From contig DIHI01000058.1 of assembly GCA_002420085.1 (NCBI GenBank), forward strand, positions 7,237-13,654: 6,418 bases of DNA, written 5' to 3'. The position numbers and the translations under genes were made by a program. This DNA comes from Lysobacterales bacterium UBA5700 (GTDB lineage Bacteria > Pseudomonadota > Gammaproteobacteria > Xanthomonadales > Xanthomonadaceae). Shown piece after piece: positions 5,989 through 6,418 of the stretch; the first letter of the stretch is position 1, and every line of letters begins with the position of its first letter. The notes under the pieces were generated by a model, which was given only the letters and a program-made list of their open reading frames with translations, searched no databases and was not told where the DNA came from.

Positions 5989-6402
5989 ATGACAGGCATT
6001 GAAGACCTGGACCAGGAACTCCTGGACCACGCCAATCAGGCGTTGCGACATTCCCACGCGCCGTACTCGCGCCTGTCGGTCGGGGCCGCCCTGCGTTCGG
6101 TTGGTGGTCGCATCCACAGCGGCTGCAATGTCGAGAGTGCCGCCTTTCCGGTTGGCGGTTGCGCCGAGCATCACGCGATCGCAGCGGCGGTGCGCGCCGA
6201 GGGCAGTGCCATGCGGATCGAGCGGATCGCCGTGCTGGCCGTGGATGGCGACGGGATCACCCCACCGATCCCGCCCTGTGGCGCCTGCCGGCAACTGATT
6301 CGCGAATTCGGCCCGGACGCGGTGGTCTTGTTCCGTGGCTCGGAAGGCGGCATCGAGCAGCATCGCATCGTCGATCTGCTGCCGCATTCGTTCACGTTCT
6401 GA
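5989..6402 (+). CDS. cdd: Cytidine deaminase (small homotetrameric type)
   Basis: Cdd hydrolyses cytidine and deoxycytidine to uridine and deoxyuridine in pyrimidine salvage. At 137 residues it is the short form that works as a homotetramer (B. subtilis and human type), not the 294-residue E. coli dimer. The zinc site is complete: C58 with the proton-shuttling E60 in CAE, and C97 and C100 in PPCGACRQ. Substrate-binding residues N47 and E49 lie in CNVESAAF (46-53), and the N-terminal PYSRLSVGAAL (25-35) is typical of the family. One difference: the residue after CAE is H61, where B. subtilis and human enzymes have an arginine that contacts the zinc-bound cysteines. The gene is 11 bases downstream of the DUF962 gene and likely shares its message. 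It fits the nucleotide theme of nudE, cysQ and mazG upstream. Confidence 0.94.
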   Translation: MTGIEDLDQELLDHANQALRHSHAPYSRLSVGAALRSVGGRIHSGCNVESAAFPVGGCAEHHAIAAAVRAEGSAMRIERIAVLAVDGDGITPPIPPCGACRQLIREFGPDAVVLFRGSEGGIEQHRIVDLLPHSFTF

Positions 6403-6418
6403 GAGCGGGGATTCGGGA
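6403..6418 (+). other. Tail after cdd
   Basis: Sixteen bases remain after the cdd stop. The purine-rich GAGCGGGG at 6403-6410 might be a Shine-Dalgarno for a following gene, but no start is visible before the window ends and no terminator hairpin is seen. Confidence 0.25.

Overview
This window looks like chromosomal DNA of a GC-rich gammaproteobacterium, perhaps of the Xanthomonadales/Lysobacterales or a neighbouring order. I base this on family resemblance and composition; nothing here fixes the genus. It is densely coded: nine protein genes, one of them cut by the window edge. I see no RNA genes, insertion sequences, CRISPR arrays or convincing terminators.

Layout. On the minus strand, 1-786 is the N-terminal part of an FtsX/MacB-type ABC transporter permease. 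It starts at 786 and runs off the left edge, so a plain complete-ORF scan misses it. A 222-base divergent intergenic region (787-1008) follows. From 1009 everything is on the plus strand: gspL, gspM and gspN (inner-membrane assembly proteins of a type II secretion system), then nudE (ADP-sugar/dinucleotide Nudix hydrolase), cysQ (PAP phosphatase) and mazG (NTP pyrophosphohydrolase). All five junctions in this block overlap by 4 to 8 bases, which implies one translationally coupled message. After a 106-base gap come a small two-helix membrane protein of the DUF962/Mpo1-like family and, 11 bases later, cdd (cytidine deaminase).

How the genes work together. GspL and GspM form the inner-membrane platform that links the secretion ATPase to the pseudopilus; GspN is an accessory inner-membrane protein. 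The other T2SS genes (C to K and the secretin D) are not here, and gspL is the first gene after a divergent promoter region, so the system is probably split between loci. NudE, CysQ, MazG and Cdd share a theme of nucleotide-pool cleaning and salvage. Their coupling to a secretion module looks like operon economy rather than one pathway.

The most notable points are the partial permease, a TG-extended -10 element placed so that the gspL mRNA would be leaderless, the detached gspLMN coupled to house-cleaning hydrolases, and a long loop insertion in the second MazG domain. I did not find a convincing new biological system; most of the window is recognisable housekeeping and secretion genes.
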